From NCBI GenBank assembly GCA_947164955.1, contig CAMUYT010000002.1, forward strand, positions 1 to 52,709: a stretch of DNA of 52,709 bases, given 5' to 3'. A program made the translations under genes and the position numbers. Positions within the stretch are counted from its first letter, which is position 1; every line of letters begins with the position of its first letter. A model generated the notes under the pieces. The model was not told where the DNA came from, did not search any database, and saw only the letters and a list, made by a program, of their open reading frames with translations. The DNA is from an uncultured Bacteroidales bacterium (GTDB taxonomy: Bacteria; Bacteroidota; Bacteroidia; Bacteroidales; F082). This document shows positions 42,335 through 50,181 of this stretch, piece after piece.

Positions 42335-43759
42335 CTAATTATACGTTGCTTGGTATTGGTAATAGCGGTCGAGCACCTCTTCGACGAAACGGTAGGTCTC
42401 GGTGCCGCGCAGGTAGCCCGCCTTGCAGCAGGTGTCGTTGTAATATTGCGACTTCGACTTGTTGAGGATGAAATAGTCGACGTTGTTGTCCCACACCTCG
42501 GGGTCTTTGCCGTATTTGAGCGCCAGGCGTTGGGCGTCGTACACATGACCGAGACCGGCGTTGTAGGAAGCCAGGACGAACTTCATCCGCTCAGTGCTGT
42601 CGGCCACCTTGTTGGTCAGGCAGTCGCTGAGGTACTTGATGAGTTTTCCGCCCGCTTCGAGCTGTTCTTCGGGTGTGGCATCGTAGTCGATCCCATAGCG
42701 TTCCATGACGACGGGCATCAGCTGCATCAGCCCGAAGGCGCCCTTCTCGCTCTCGAGGTCGAGGCGGAAGTGCGACTCCTGATAGATGAGTGAGGCCAGC
42801 AGGCGCCAGTCCCAACCGATGTCCTTGGCCGTTTTTTTGATGATGCCATCGAAGCCTGAGAGCTCACCCGACTTGGGTTTCCTCGTCCCGAAGACATTGC
42901 CCTTGTTGACATATTTGGCCAAGATACGGTTCAGGTTGCGCTGTTCGAAGTTGTCGATCCAGCCATTGATGGCGGTCAGGAGCGACGAGTCGCCGTCATG
43001 GTTATGCATAGCCCAACCTAAGGGTTGCTCGACGCTGACCATGAGCTTGGTGTCGAGGCCGCCGAGACCAATGGACGCCATGCGCGCCACATACTCTTCC
43101 ACCACGGTATAGTCAATCACGCCTTCGGATACCGCCTGCACCAACTCGACGCTGTTCATCGAGTCGCACTCGATGACATAGATCGTGTCGCCAATCTGGT
43201 CGGAGAGATGGTTGAGCAGCGTCACTTCGTGGCTGCCCGAAGGGAGGTAGATGGTCTTGCCTGCCAAGTCGAGGGGCGAGCGCAGCAGTTGGTTCTCCAC
43301 CTCGTTGGCCGTCGACATCTTCTTCCAGTCCTTCGGCATACGCTGCACCAACACGCTGCGTTGCCGCAAAATGGGATTGCTCAGCAGATAGCGGCGTTTC
43401 ATCTCCTTGTTGGAGCCAATGCCTACGGCCACGATGTCGACCTTGCACGAGTCGAGGAGGCTGAAGCACGAGTCGAGGTTCTCGTTGACCACCATCTCGA
43501 GTTCAAGGTTATTCGCCTTGCAGAAGTTGCTCAACAGCTCGTACTCGAAACCCGATGGCGTCCGTGAATCAGTATTATAATTGATTAATTCACAGTTGGT
43601 TACTGCAACCAATTTACCCCGTTCCTGCAAATGTTGCATAATGGTCAGGGTGTCGGCCTCTTCTCCGTTTACTTCATCCGATTCAGGCTGGTTTTGACAA
43701 GAAAACAACGCACCAAAGAGAGGCACCATCATATAAAACAGCAGCTTGTTTATCTTCAT
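42335..43759 (-). CDS. MltF-like lytic transglycosylase lipoprotein
   Basis: 474 residues; lipobox LFSC (about Cys21). An N-terminal periplasmic solute-binding (ABC type 3) domain (about 45-285) contains GKLVAVTNCELINYNTDSRT, GFEYELLSNFCKANNL and VDIVAVGIGSNKEM. The C-terminal SLT goose-lysozyme-type domain has the catalytic glutamate E328 in LIYQESHFRLD, then GAFGLMQLMP and LASYNAGLGHV. It cleaves peptidoglycan glycan strands. This two-domain arrangement is that of MltF. A near-consensus -7 box (TACTTTTA) lies about 30 bases upstream, facing the promoter of the divergent acyltransferase. Confidence 0.9.
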   Translation of the reverse strand: MKINKLLFYMMVPLFGALFSCQNQPESDEVNGEEADTLTIMQHLQERGKLVAVTNCELINYNTDSRTPSGFEYELLSNFCKANNLELEMVVNENLDSCFSLLDSCKVDIVAVGIGSNKEMKRRYLLSNPILRQRSVLVQRMPKDWKKMSTANEVENQLLRSPLDLAGKTIYLPSGSHEVTLLNHLSDQIGDTIYVIECDSMNSVELVQAVSEGVIDYTVVEEYVARMASIGLGGLDTKLMVSVEQPLGWAMHNHDGDSSLLTAINGWIDNFEQRNLNRILAKYVNKGNVFGTRKPKSGELSGFDGIIKKTAKDIGWDWRLLASLIYQESHFRLDLESEKGAFGLMQLMPVVMERYGIDYDATPEEQLEAGGKLIKYLSDCLTNKVADSTERMKFVLASYNAGLGHVYDAQRLALKYGKDPEVWDNNVDYFILNKSKSQYYNDTCCKAGYLRGTETYRFVEEVLDRYYQYQATYN

Positions 43760-43837
43760 TTTGTGCTATTTGGGGCGGTAAAAGTACAAAAAAATGTTAT
43801 TTGGAGGAAAAAAACGCCTTCGTAAATGGGAAATTAG

Positions 43838-43845
43838 TACTTTTG
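43838..43845 (+). promoter_or_regulatory. -7 box TACTTTTG for the PlsC-like gene
   Basis: TACTTTTG lies 20 bases before the ATG at 43866. It shows that the in-frame ATG at 43794 is too far upstream to be the start. Confidence 0.6.
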
Positions 43846-43865
43846 TCCTTTATTTTAAGACTAAA

Positions 43866-45155
43866 ATGGCTAAAAAAATACAAGATCCGGACTTTTGGTA
43901 CTCGTTTTTCCTACCCTACGTCAACTGGCACACGAAGACCTCGTACCGTAGATTTGAGGTGCACGGCAAGGAGAATGTCCCCAAGGATGCCGCTGTCATC
44001 TTCGGTGTCAACCACAGCAATACCTTGATGGATGCATTGGTGCTGCTAGCATCAAACAATGTGAGAAAAGTGTTCATCGCGCGGGGCGACATTTTCAAGA
44101 ACCCCGTAATCGCCAAGATCTTGAATTTTCTACGCATCCTGCCCATCTTCCGCATCCGCAATGGGGTGGCTGCCGTGCGCCAAAACGACGACTCGCTGAG
44201 CAAGGCCGTCGACGTCATCCACGACCAAGTCGACCTCTACCTCTTCCCCGAAGGCATGCACCGCACCAAGCACTCGTTGCTGCGTTTGGGCAAAGGCCTG
44301 TTCCACATCGCCGTCGACGCCAACAAGCAGTTCGGCAACGAGAAGTCCGTCTACATCGTCCCCACCGCCATCGAATACGGCGACTATTTCCGTTACCGCA
44401 GCACCGCGATGATCCATTTCGGCAAGCCCATCAACGTGACCGAGTTCATGAAGACCACCACCGAGGAGAACGAAGCCGTCAACATCAACATCCTCAAGGA
44501 GATGCTGCAAGAGGAAATCGCGAAACTGTTCACCTACATCCCTGACGACGAAGACTACGACGCCATTTGGGAAATCGTGAAGATGAAGAACGAGAAACGC
44601 GCTGGTGGTCTCTTCAAGAAGATGCTCCGCAACCGTGCCACTGTCGACAAGGTGCTGAAATACAGAGAGGAACAGCCCGAAAAGGCCAAGAACCTCTTCC
44701 AAAAGGTGCTCGACTTCGCGAAGGAGCGCGTGAGACAAAAGATCTCCGTCACCTCGACAGCCAAACGCAAGCCTTTCCTCAACTCGCTGTGGAAACTGGC
44801 CGTGCTGTTGGTGGGCCTCCCCTATTTTGCGGCCTCGGCCATCGTCAACCTGCCAACATGGCTCATCACCTTGATTATCAGAGGGAAGCTGAAAGACCCC
44901 GCCTTCGGCAACACCGTCAGTTTCGGCGTGCGTTTTGTGCTTTCACCCCTTCTTTTCGTCATCGGCACCATCGTCATGTTCTGCAACCTGCCATGGATGT
45001 GGGCCTTGGGCGGCACCGTGTTGCTGTTTTTCTCCTACCGCGTGTTTGTGGACTATTGTGAATTGGCCCGTCGCTGGATTTCCGATGTGCGTTGGAGTTT
45101 GAAGACCAAGCTCCGCAAACAGTACAAAGCCCTGAACCTCAACAATCTGTTCTGA
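43866..45155 (+). CDS. PlsC-like 1-acyl-glycerol-3-phosphate acyltransferase
   Basis: 429 residues. The acyltransferase domain carries the catalytic histidine and aspartate in GVNHSNTLMDALVL (H50, D56), one residue longer than the classic HX4D; I believe this HX5D form is common in the Bacteroidota branch. Further motifs are FIARGDIFKNP, LFPEGMHRTKHSL (glycerol-phosphate site FPEG) and VPTAIEYGDY. After a helical region come two or three membrane helices (LLVGLPYFAASAIVNLP, LLFVIGTIVMFCN). Membrane phospholipid synthesis or remodelling. Its TGA overlaps the ATG of the phosphatase gene (TGATG), so the two are coupled. Confidence 0.88.
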   Translation: MAKKIQDPDFWYSFFLPYVNWHTKTSYRRFEVHGKENVPKDAAVIFGVNHSNTLMDALVLLASNNVRKVFIARGDIFKNPVIAKILNFLRILPIFRIRNGVAAVRQNDDSLSKAVDVIHDQVDLYLFPEGMHRTKHSLLRLGKGLFHIAVDANKQFGNEKSVYIVPTAIEYGDYFRYRSTAMIHFGKPINVTEFMKTTTEENEAVNINILKEMLQEEIAKLFTYIPDDEDYDAIWEIVKMKNEKRAGGLFKKMLRNRATVDKVLKYREEQPEKAKNLFQKVLDFAKERVRQKISVTSTAKRKPFLNSLWKLAVLLVGLPYFAASAIVNLPTWLITLIIRGKLKDPAFGNTVSFGVRFVLSPLLFVIGTIVMFCNLPWMWALGGTVLLFFSYRVFVDYCELARRWISDVRWSLKTKLRKQYKALNLNNLF

Positions 45156-45865
45156 TGGCACAACGTTGGATCATCCCCGATATTCATGGTTGCGCCAAAA
45201 CCTTGAAAGTGCTCCTTGAGAACATGCTCAAGGTGACCAAGAACGACGATGTCTATTTTTTGGGCGACTACATCGACCGGGGACCCGACGGGAAAGGCGT
45301 CGTCGATTACCTGATGCGTTTGCAAAAAGAAGAATACAAGGTGCATTTCCTCAAGGGCAACCACGAGGACATGTGCGTGAAGGCCTACAAAGCCGACCAA
45401 AAGAAGAAACTCTTCGGCGGCAAGCACCAGGAGCAAAAAGACTGGGAAACCGTGGGCGCCAAGGCCACTTTGGAGAGCTTTGGCGTGAAGCATCCGCGCG
45501 AGATTCCGCAACCGTACATCGACTGGATGAATGCCTGCGTGCCTTACATCGAGTTGGAGGATTATATCTTGGTCCACGCCGGCATGAACTTCAGCATCGC
45601 CGACCCTTTTGAGGACACGAAGAGCATGATGTGGACCCGCAAGTTCAAGGTCGACTTCAACAAATCACACGGCAAGAAAATCATCCACGGGCACATCCCC
45701 GTCGACTACAGTTTCATGAACATGGTGATCGAGCAAAACGACAATTACGACTTCATCGCCTTGGACAACGGCGTTTATGTGACCGACAAGCCCGGCTTGG
45801 GCAACTTGACCGCCTTCAATCCCGACACAAAACAGATTGTGGCGCAGTCGAACATGGATTTTTGA
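45155..45865 (+). CDS. PPP-type serine/threonine phosphatase-like metallophosphoesterase
   Basis: 236 residues. The start at 45155 gives the metal-binding block at the very N-terminus: IIPDIHGC (usually GDxHG), then FLGDYIDRGPDGKG and FLKGNHEDM, with later histidines in LVHAGMN and KIIHGHIP. It resembles bacterial PrpA/ApaH-like phosphatases; substrates may be phosphoproteins or dinucleoside polyphosphates. The leading glycine of GDxHG is replaced by proline. Translation is coupled to the acyltransferase by a one-base overlap (TGATG), which links it functionally to lipid metabolism only by inference. Confidence 0.88.
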   Translation: MAQRWIIPDIHGCAKTLKVLLENMLKVTKNDDVYFLGDYIDRGPDGKGVVDYLMRLQKEEYKVHFLKGNHEDMCVKAYKADQKKKLFGGKHQEQKDWETVGAKATLESFGVKHPREIPQPYIDWMNACVPYIELEDYILVHAGMNFSIADPFEDTKSMMWTRKFKVDFNKSHGKKIIHGHIPVDYSFMNMVIEQNDNYDFIALDNGVYVTDKPGLGNLTAFNPDTKQIVAQSNMDF

Positions 45866-45884
45866 ACGCGGGGATTTTTCCGAA

Positions 45885-46050
45885 CACGGATTTCGCGGAT
45901 TTTCACAGAAATGCTATTCCTGTGGATTTGCAATCCCCTTTCGATGGCAGTTCATGGCAACAAGGTCTTTTTTCGTCGACAAATATAGCTTTTTTCGGAA
46001 AAACAAGGAGGAAAAGTGTTTTTCTCGCATTTCAAATGCTGATATTCAAG
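45885..46050. repeat. dispersed AT-rich repeat, copy 1
   Basis: After an ACACGGATTTCGCGGATTTT stretch (a common bacterial intergenic repeat type) comes GGATTTGCAATCCCC, then GGCAACAAGG, CAAATATAG, TTTTTTCGGAAAAACAAGG and CAAATGCTG, collinear with copy 2 (46601-46730). The minus strand carries TATATTTG (45980-45987). Confidence 0.65.
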
Positions 46051-46051
46051 G

Positions 46052-46074
46052 CTGGCGGATTGCAAATCCGCCAG
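46052..46074. repeat. palindrome with ATTGCAAAT core
   Basis: CTGGCGGATTGCA-AATCCGCCAG: 23-base near-perfect palindrome; sister of the one at 46567-46589 with different outer arms and the same core. Confidence 0.65.
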
Positions 46075-46123
46075 ATTGTTGTACTGAGGAAGATTCTCCT
46101 TGCGGCTAACTCCCCAACCAAGA

Positions 46124-46510
46124 TTAACTGAATAAATGATATATAAAACTTGACAATATTGGCAATAGGAATAATCCAAACATGAACAACCACATCATCC
46201 AGCCTTTCAACCATCTATTAATCGAATAGGATTCATATTTTTCTGACAAAAGAGAAAGTCTTCTTCCATAATACATTGAATTAAAACAAATACATGCAAT
46301 TGCCAATAACAGAGTTAGAAGCAAGGTCGTTAATTTGCCAAAAGATTGATTCCTGGGAACAAACAATCTGATAATCATAATTATATTATAAATGATTAGG
46401 CCTTGAATGACTCCAACCGCACAGGAAGCCGCAAAAACGGGATTGTCATCAAATTTGTATATTTTTTTGTAATGATGAGAATAAAACCAATAATACAAAT
46501 AGCTAAACAT
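46124..46510 (-). CDS. unknown small membrane protein
   Basis: 128 residues with three to four predicted membrane helices (GVIQGLIIYNIIMIIRLF, KLTTLLLTLLLAIACICF, GWMMWLFMFGLFLLPILSSF) and an aromatic, basic N-terminus (YLYYWFYSHHYKKIYKFDD). No family recognised. Base composition is far more AT-rich than the flanking genes, suggesting acquisition. It lies between two copies of a dispersed repeat, and copy 2 supplies a candidate promoter (46661-46668) about 150 bases upstream. Confidence 0.65.
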   Translation of the reverse strand: MFSYLYYWFYSHHYKKIYKFDDNPVFAASCAVGVIQGLIIYNIIMIIRLFVPRNQSFGKLTTLLLTLLLAIACICFNSMYYGRRLSLLSEKYESYSINRWLKGWMMWLFMFGLFLLPILSSFIYHLFS

Positions 46511-46566
46511 GATCTATTTTTTAATGTACAATTGAGAATGTCCTAGTGTCAAATCCTACACCAGTT

Positions 46567-46589
46567 CCAGCGAATTTGCAATTCGCTGG
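46567..46589. repeat. palindrome with ATTTGCAAT core
   Basis: CCAGCGAATTTGC-AATTCGCTGG, 23 bases, in the leader region of the 46124-46510 gene. Confidence 0.65.
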
Positions 46590-46600
46590 TGCCAAGTATT

Positions 46601-46730
46601 GGGATTTGCAATCCCTTTCTATGACGGTGGCTCTCATGGCAACAAGTTCTTTTTCAGCGGCAAATATAGTGTTTTTTTCGGAAAAGCAAGGAAAAAACGT
46701 GTATTTTCAGCATTACAAATGCTGCTATAG
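46601..46730. repeat. dispersed AT-rich repeat, copy 2
   Basis: GGATTTGCAATCCC, ATGGCAACAAG, GCAAATATAGTG, TTTTTTTCGGAAAAGCAAGG and CAAATGCTG are in the same order and spacing as in copy 1. Both copies flank the unknown membrane-protein gene. Confidence 0.7.
46661..46668 (-). promoter_or_regulatory. repeat-borne -7 box TATATTTG
   Basis: The minus strand reads TTG, 18 bases, then TATATTTGC, pointing at the membrane-protein gene. The equivalent site in copy 1 (45980-45987) points toward the converging phosphatase gene. Confidence 0.5.
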
Positions 46731-46783
46731 GAACTTTTTCGTTGTTTTTCAGCGGAAAAAGGTTGCGTTTTTGGAAAAATGTG

Positions 46784-46791
46784 TACTTTTG
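46784..46791 (+). promoter_or_regulatory. -7 box TACTTTTG of the candidate small RNA
   Basis: TACTTTTGCAGG, with TTG 18 bases upstream (46763-46765). No ORF follows; a hairpin with T tract does. Confidence 0.6.
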
Positions 46792-46795
46792 CAGG

Positions 46796-46861
46796 CAGAA
46801 AACCACCGACGGACGGGAAATGCCGGACAGCAAGCCCCTCAGTAACTCCGTCGGTTTTTTT
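46796..46861 (+). ncRNA. candidate small RNA of about 65 nt
   Basis: A promoter (46784-46791) is followed by a short sequence with an outer stem CCGACGGA/TCCGTCGG and an inner CGG-AAATG-CCG-type hairpin, and ends in TTTTTTT at 46855-46861. There is no coding sequence and it matches no RNA family I can recall. Its terminator reaches the end of the converging gene 46860-47303. The promoter and terminator pairing is visible; that it is an RNA gene is inference. Confidence 0.5.
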
Positions 46862-47303
46862 ATGTGCTTAGTGCTGTGATACAATATTGTATCTTCATTT
46901 CAGTTTTCTTTTTCACACCGACGGTAAGTTTTGCAATTCCGATGCCAACCAAAGGGCACTCCATGATAATCATTTCCGAAAATTCACTTTGGTTCTTGAT
47001 GCCAGCTTTCGGTGGCACAGGTTCTCTAACTTGATAGGCGTTTTTCAGAATCAAATCCAATTGCAGCACTGCTAATGTTGAAAGATATGATTTTGCAGCG
47101 TGTCTCATGGTTTCTGTAATAGATAGGAATCGCACGTTTATAACTTCTCTCAAGTCGGTGTTATAAGCCGCTTTCGAGGGATTCGCCTCATACCATTTCT
47201 TATACACATCGGAAATTATTGCTTCCCTGGCCTTGATGTCTTCTTTGGTGCTTCCCATCGGGACATTAATGATTTTGTAATCTTGTGGATCCATGTAATT
47301 CAT
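46860..47303 (-). CDS. conserved hypothetical protein of accessory type
   Basis: 147 residues, MNYMDPQDYKIINVPMGSTK to KIQYCITALST. Soluble, without signal peptide. An N-terminal helical part (EDIKAREAIISDVYKKWYEA, VINVRFLSITETMRHAAKSY) is followed by a strand-rich C-terminal part (LVGIGIAKLTVGVKKKTEMK). I have an impression of similar proteins scattered in Bacteroides accessory regions but cannot name a function. AT-rich compared with the housekeeping genes around. The stop is almost at the T tract of the candidate small RNA on the other strand. Confidence 0.65.
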   Translation of the reverse strand: MNYMDPQDYKIINVPMGSTKEDIKAREAIISDVYKKWYEANPSKAAYNTDLREVINVRFLSITETMRHAAKSYLSTLAVLQLDLILKNAYQVREPVPPKAGIKNQSEFSEMIIMECPLVGIGIAKLTVGVKKKTEMKIQYCITALST

Positions 47304-47358
47304 TTTATAAACCTATTGCAAAGAAACACCATCCGCCAAGACTAAGCCGTTGATTAAA

Positions 47359-47400
47359 CGTTTGTTGTCGACAGTAGTCGTTTATTGTCGTTTGTTGTCG
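47359..47400. repeat. short direct repeats TCGTTTRTTG
   Basis: CGTTTGTTGTCG occurs at 47359-47370 and 47389-47400, with CGTTTATTGTCG at 47379-47390 overlapping the last. They lie just upstream of the 46860-47303 gene and could be operator-like sites. The rest of the 47304-47522 gap shows no gene I support. Confidence 0.5.
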
Positions 47401-47522
47401 GGTATATTGTTGATAAATAACAAGATGCAATTTTATATTCTATATCGGACGAAAGAAAACACTTATGTTTTGGAATTTCCCTGCGGGGAACAGAATGCGC
47501 TTTTGCTTGTTGTTGGCGGCGG

Positions 47523-50105
47523 CTACCTCGTCCCCACCACAGCGGCGTTCTTGAATTGCTTTACCTTCCCGTCAAAACTAAAGACCTCGGTGACGACGAC
47601 ATAAACGCCGACGGGCACCTTGTTGCCGTTGTTGTCCAAGCCGTTCCAGATTGCGCTGCCCTCCTGCCCCACCAGCTCGCCTTTCACCAAGTGGCGAATC
47701 AGTTGTCCGGCTACATTGAAGATATAGGTGTTCATCGTGTAGCCTGCCTCGTCGAAATGGTAGTTGATGAAACAGGCGTCGTCGAAGCCGTCGCCGTCGG
47801 GCGAGAACACATCGGGGCTGACGGTGATTTCATCGGTGGAAGGCTCGGTGCTTTGCATCATCGAGTTGGGTTGCCCAGGAGTGCCGAAATGCACGTGCTC
47901 GGCGGCGGAATGCCAGTTGTCAGTCGCCATCGAGGGCTGGTCGAAGCTGACGCGCTCCAACGCTACGCCTTTCGTGACCTTCAAAAGCGGATAGTGCATC
48001 TTGTCGGAGAAATACATGGCATCAACCAGGGTGCCGTCCCTGCCCATCAGGATGGCCGTGCCGCCCGCGTTGGCATAGCTGGGGAACGAAGCCATCTGCA
48101 CGAAGTTGTCGGTTGGGCAGTCGTATTGCTGGCCCACAATCTCGCTGTCAGTGGAAAGTAAAACGTAAGTCTTGGGCAGGAACAGACGGCTGTCGGCGGT
48201 GATTTCCTTCAAGGTGGTATCAGCGGGATTGGGGAACGTGCCATCGCGTATCACGCCGAGCATCAAGGTGCTGAGATCGAAGGTTTTATCGGTGTTGTTG
48301 TAAAGCTCCACATAGTCGACACCTGGGCTGATGGGGTCGAAAAGGATTTCATTAATCAGGATCTCGCCTTCGGCAATGTCGTTGGGGATGCCAAACTGCA
48401 CCTTCGTGTCGGCTTCGATGGCGTTGCCCACGCAGTTGGTCACGCCATTAATTAACAATGTATAGACCAAACCTTGCTCGAATCCGTGGTCGAAGATGAG
48501 GCCCACATAGTTGGGGTCCATCGGGTTGGTTTCCACTTGGTCGGGATGCTCGCTCAGTTCCTCCACGAGATAGTTTTGCGTCGACAAAAGGCTTGCGGCA
48601 TCCATCTGCTGGTCGAACCATAGCTGGACGATGTAGTTGGCAAACAGACTGATACGCTCCACCTTGGGCTGGATGTTGTTCTCACCGTTGACCGAATTAA
48701 TGCGTCCCGGCGTGCCGCCCGAGGCATCCGTCGAAGCCGTCCAGTTGGAGGCACCTGCACAGGGGTTCAGCGGGTCGATTTGTTCCACCGACCAGCCGCC
48801 GTTGGCTTTGTTGGCGTCGTGGTACCACGAGCTGCTGAAGTTGACCCTCGAAACCAACGTGCCCCCCTTGCTATAAAGAAACATCGCCGAGGCCGTGTTG
48901 ACCACTGAGAAGCTGCCGAACCCGAGGCAGTCGCCGTATTCGCGCAGTTCGGCCACGGCGTCGTTGTGGCAAAGGATGACATAACCGTGCGGCTCGAGAA
49001 CGAAACTGCCAAAAGTCAAGTCGTTGGAGCCGATTTGTATCTGCCAGTCTTTCAGGTCGATGCCAAAATCGGTCGTGTTGTAAAGCTCCACATATTCCCA
49101 TTCGGGCAGGCCCACCACAGGATTGGGGTCGGCCATGATTTCGTTGATGACGATGTCGCATTCCGAAGCTTCGTAGATAGAGAACGTCTTGGTGGTCGGC
49201 TCCATCGTGTTGTTCCACAGGTCTTTAATGCCGCTCACCGTAATCGTGTAATTAATGCCATTGCCGATTTCGCGCTCCAGCTGCAAAACGACGATAGACA
49301 AATTGTCGCCAAAACTGACCGATGCGGGATGGCCTAAGCCGTTATCGATGGCATAATTACCTGTATTCAAAGCTGTTGTCTCGTCGACAGCCTCATTGAA
49401 AGCGAGTTGAAGATGCGTCAAGTCAATCACCTCGCAGGTCAGGAGCTGGGGCGGTTCGTGGTCGACGATGCGCGGGCCGACGTAGACGCCATCGAAATAC
49501 ATCTTTTTGGCGTTGCCCGAGGTGAACTTCGACGAGAACCCGAAATGGCCGCCTTTGCCATGCGTATCGTCAACACCTTGGGCTTCAGTGACATAAATCC
49601 CAGAGTTGTCGTAACACGTCTGGATCATCCAGTTGCCTTCGCGGTCGCAAATCACTTTGACGGCGACAGCAAACGAGGCCGCGATATTGCCCTCCGTGCC
49701 GCGACATATCTGCTGTTGTCCGTCGACATCCTTGCGGAACAAGGTGATGGCATCGGCGCTACCGCCTTCGCCAAAACGAAGGAAATAGCCATTGCCCACC
49801 TGCGACAGGTCGGCATTGTCGGCGCTGAGCCACACATCGGTGAAGTTGTTGCCCGAAGGCGCGAAAGCCTCCCTGATCCAAAACTGCCATTCCATCGTTT
49901 CAAACTCGGTGACGGGCAGCGAGAGATAGGCCGTGCCTTCCCCTTCGGCGTTGAGCTGAAGCTGCAAGTTGCTGTTAACGATATATTTATCCGTCGCCCC
50001 CGACCAAGTGGGGTTTTGGGTGAAGTCGCCGTCGGCGAAGTCGTCGCTGACTTGGGCGAAGAGGGAAAAGGGCAACAAGAGCAGGAGTAGGAGCGTCTTT
50101 TTCAT
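47523..50105 (-). CDS. lamin-tail-domain surface protein with gliding/T9SS-type C-terminus
   Basis: 860 residues from the ATG at 50105 (signal peptide MKKTLLLLLLLPFSLFAQ). An N-terminal jelly-roll-like domain (SDDFADGDFTQNPTWSG onward, to about 215) is followed by bacterial Ig-like segments (LTHLQLAFNEAVDETTALN, YIVQLWFDQQMDAASL) alternating with two lamin tail domains (INEIMADPNPVVGLPEWEYV; INEILFDPISPGVDYVELYN). The C-terminus (VSPDVFSPDGDGFDD, YIFNVAGQLIRHLV, IWNGLDNNGNKVPVGVYVV) is of the FlgD/gliding-associated CTD type rather than the short type A. Predicted T9SS cargo on the surface. A full consensus promoter lies upstream. Confidence 0.88.
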   Translation of the reverse strand: MKKTLLLLLLLPFSLFAQVSDDFADGDFTQNPTWSGATDKYIVNSNLQLQLNAEGEGTAYLSLPVTEFETMEWQFWIREAFAPSGNNFTDVWLSADNADLSQVGNGYFLRFGEGGSADAITLFRKDVDGQQQICRGTEGNIAASFAVAVKVICDREGNWMIQTCYDNSGIYVTEAQGVDDTHGKGGHFGFSSKFTSGNAKKMYFDGVYVGPRIVDHEPPQLLTCEVIDLTHLQLAFNEAVDETTALNTGNYAIDNGLGHPASVSFGDNLSIVVLQLEREIGNGINYTITVSGIKDLWNNTMEPTTKTFSIYEASECDIVINEIMADPNPVVGLPEWEYVELYNTTDFGIDLKDWQIQIGSNDLTFGSFVLEPHGYVILCHNDAVAELREYGDCLGFGSFSVVNTASAMFLYSKGGTLVSRVNFSSSWYHDANKANGGWSVEQIDPLNPCAGASNWTASTDASGGTPGRINSVNGENNIQPKVERISLFANYIVQLWFDQQMDAASLLSTQNYLVEELSEHPDQVETNPMDPNYVGLIFDHGFEQGLVYTLLINGVTNCVGNAIEADTKVQFGIPNDIAEGEILINEILFDPISPGVDYVELYNNTDKTFDLSTLMLGVIRDGTFPNPADTTLKEITADSRLFLPKTYVLLSTDSEIVGQQYDCPTDNFVQMASFPSYANAGGTAILMGRDGTLVDAMYFSDKMHYPLLKVTKGVALERVSFDQPSMATDNWHSAAEHVHFGTPGQPNSMMQSTEPSTDEITVSPDVFSPDGDGFDDACFINYHFDEAGYTMNTYIFNVAGQLIRHLVKGELVGQEGSAIWNGLDNNGNKVPVGVYVVVTEVFSFDGKVKQFKNAAVVGTR

Positions 50106-50128
50106 GGCATTGGCGGTTTTGGAGAGGA

Positions 50129-50160
50129 CAAAGATAGGGGTTTTTGTGGATTTCTCCAAA
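50129..50160 (-). promoter_or_regulatory. consensus Bacteroidota promoter of the lamin-tail gene
   Basis: The minus strand has TTTG (50157-50160), a 20-base spacer and TATCTTTG (50129-50136), 24 bases before the ATG. This is one of the best promoters in the window. Confidence 0.7.
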
Positions 50161-50181
50161 AAAGAGCAGAAAAAGCCGCCA

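Noticed and set aside
47350-47604. 84-codon open frame (+) in the gap after the lamin-tail gene
   Set aside because: Half of it is antisense to the 3' end of the 47523-50105 gene and it has no recognisable protein features.
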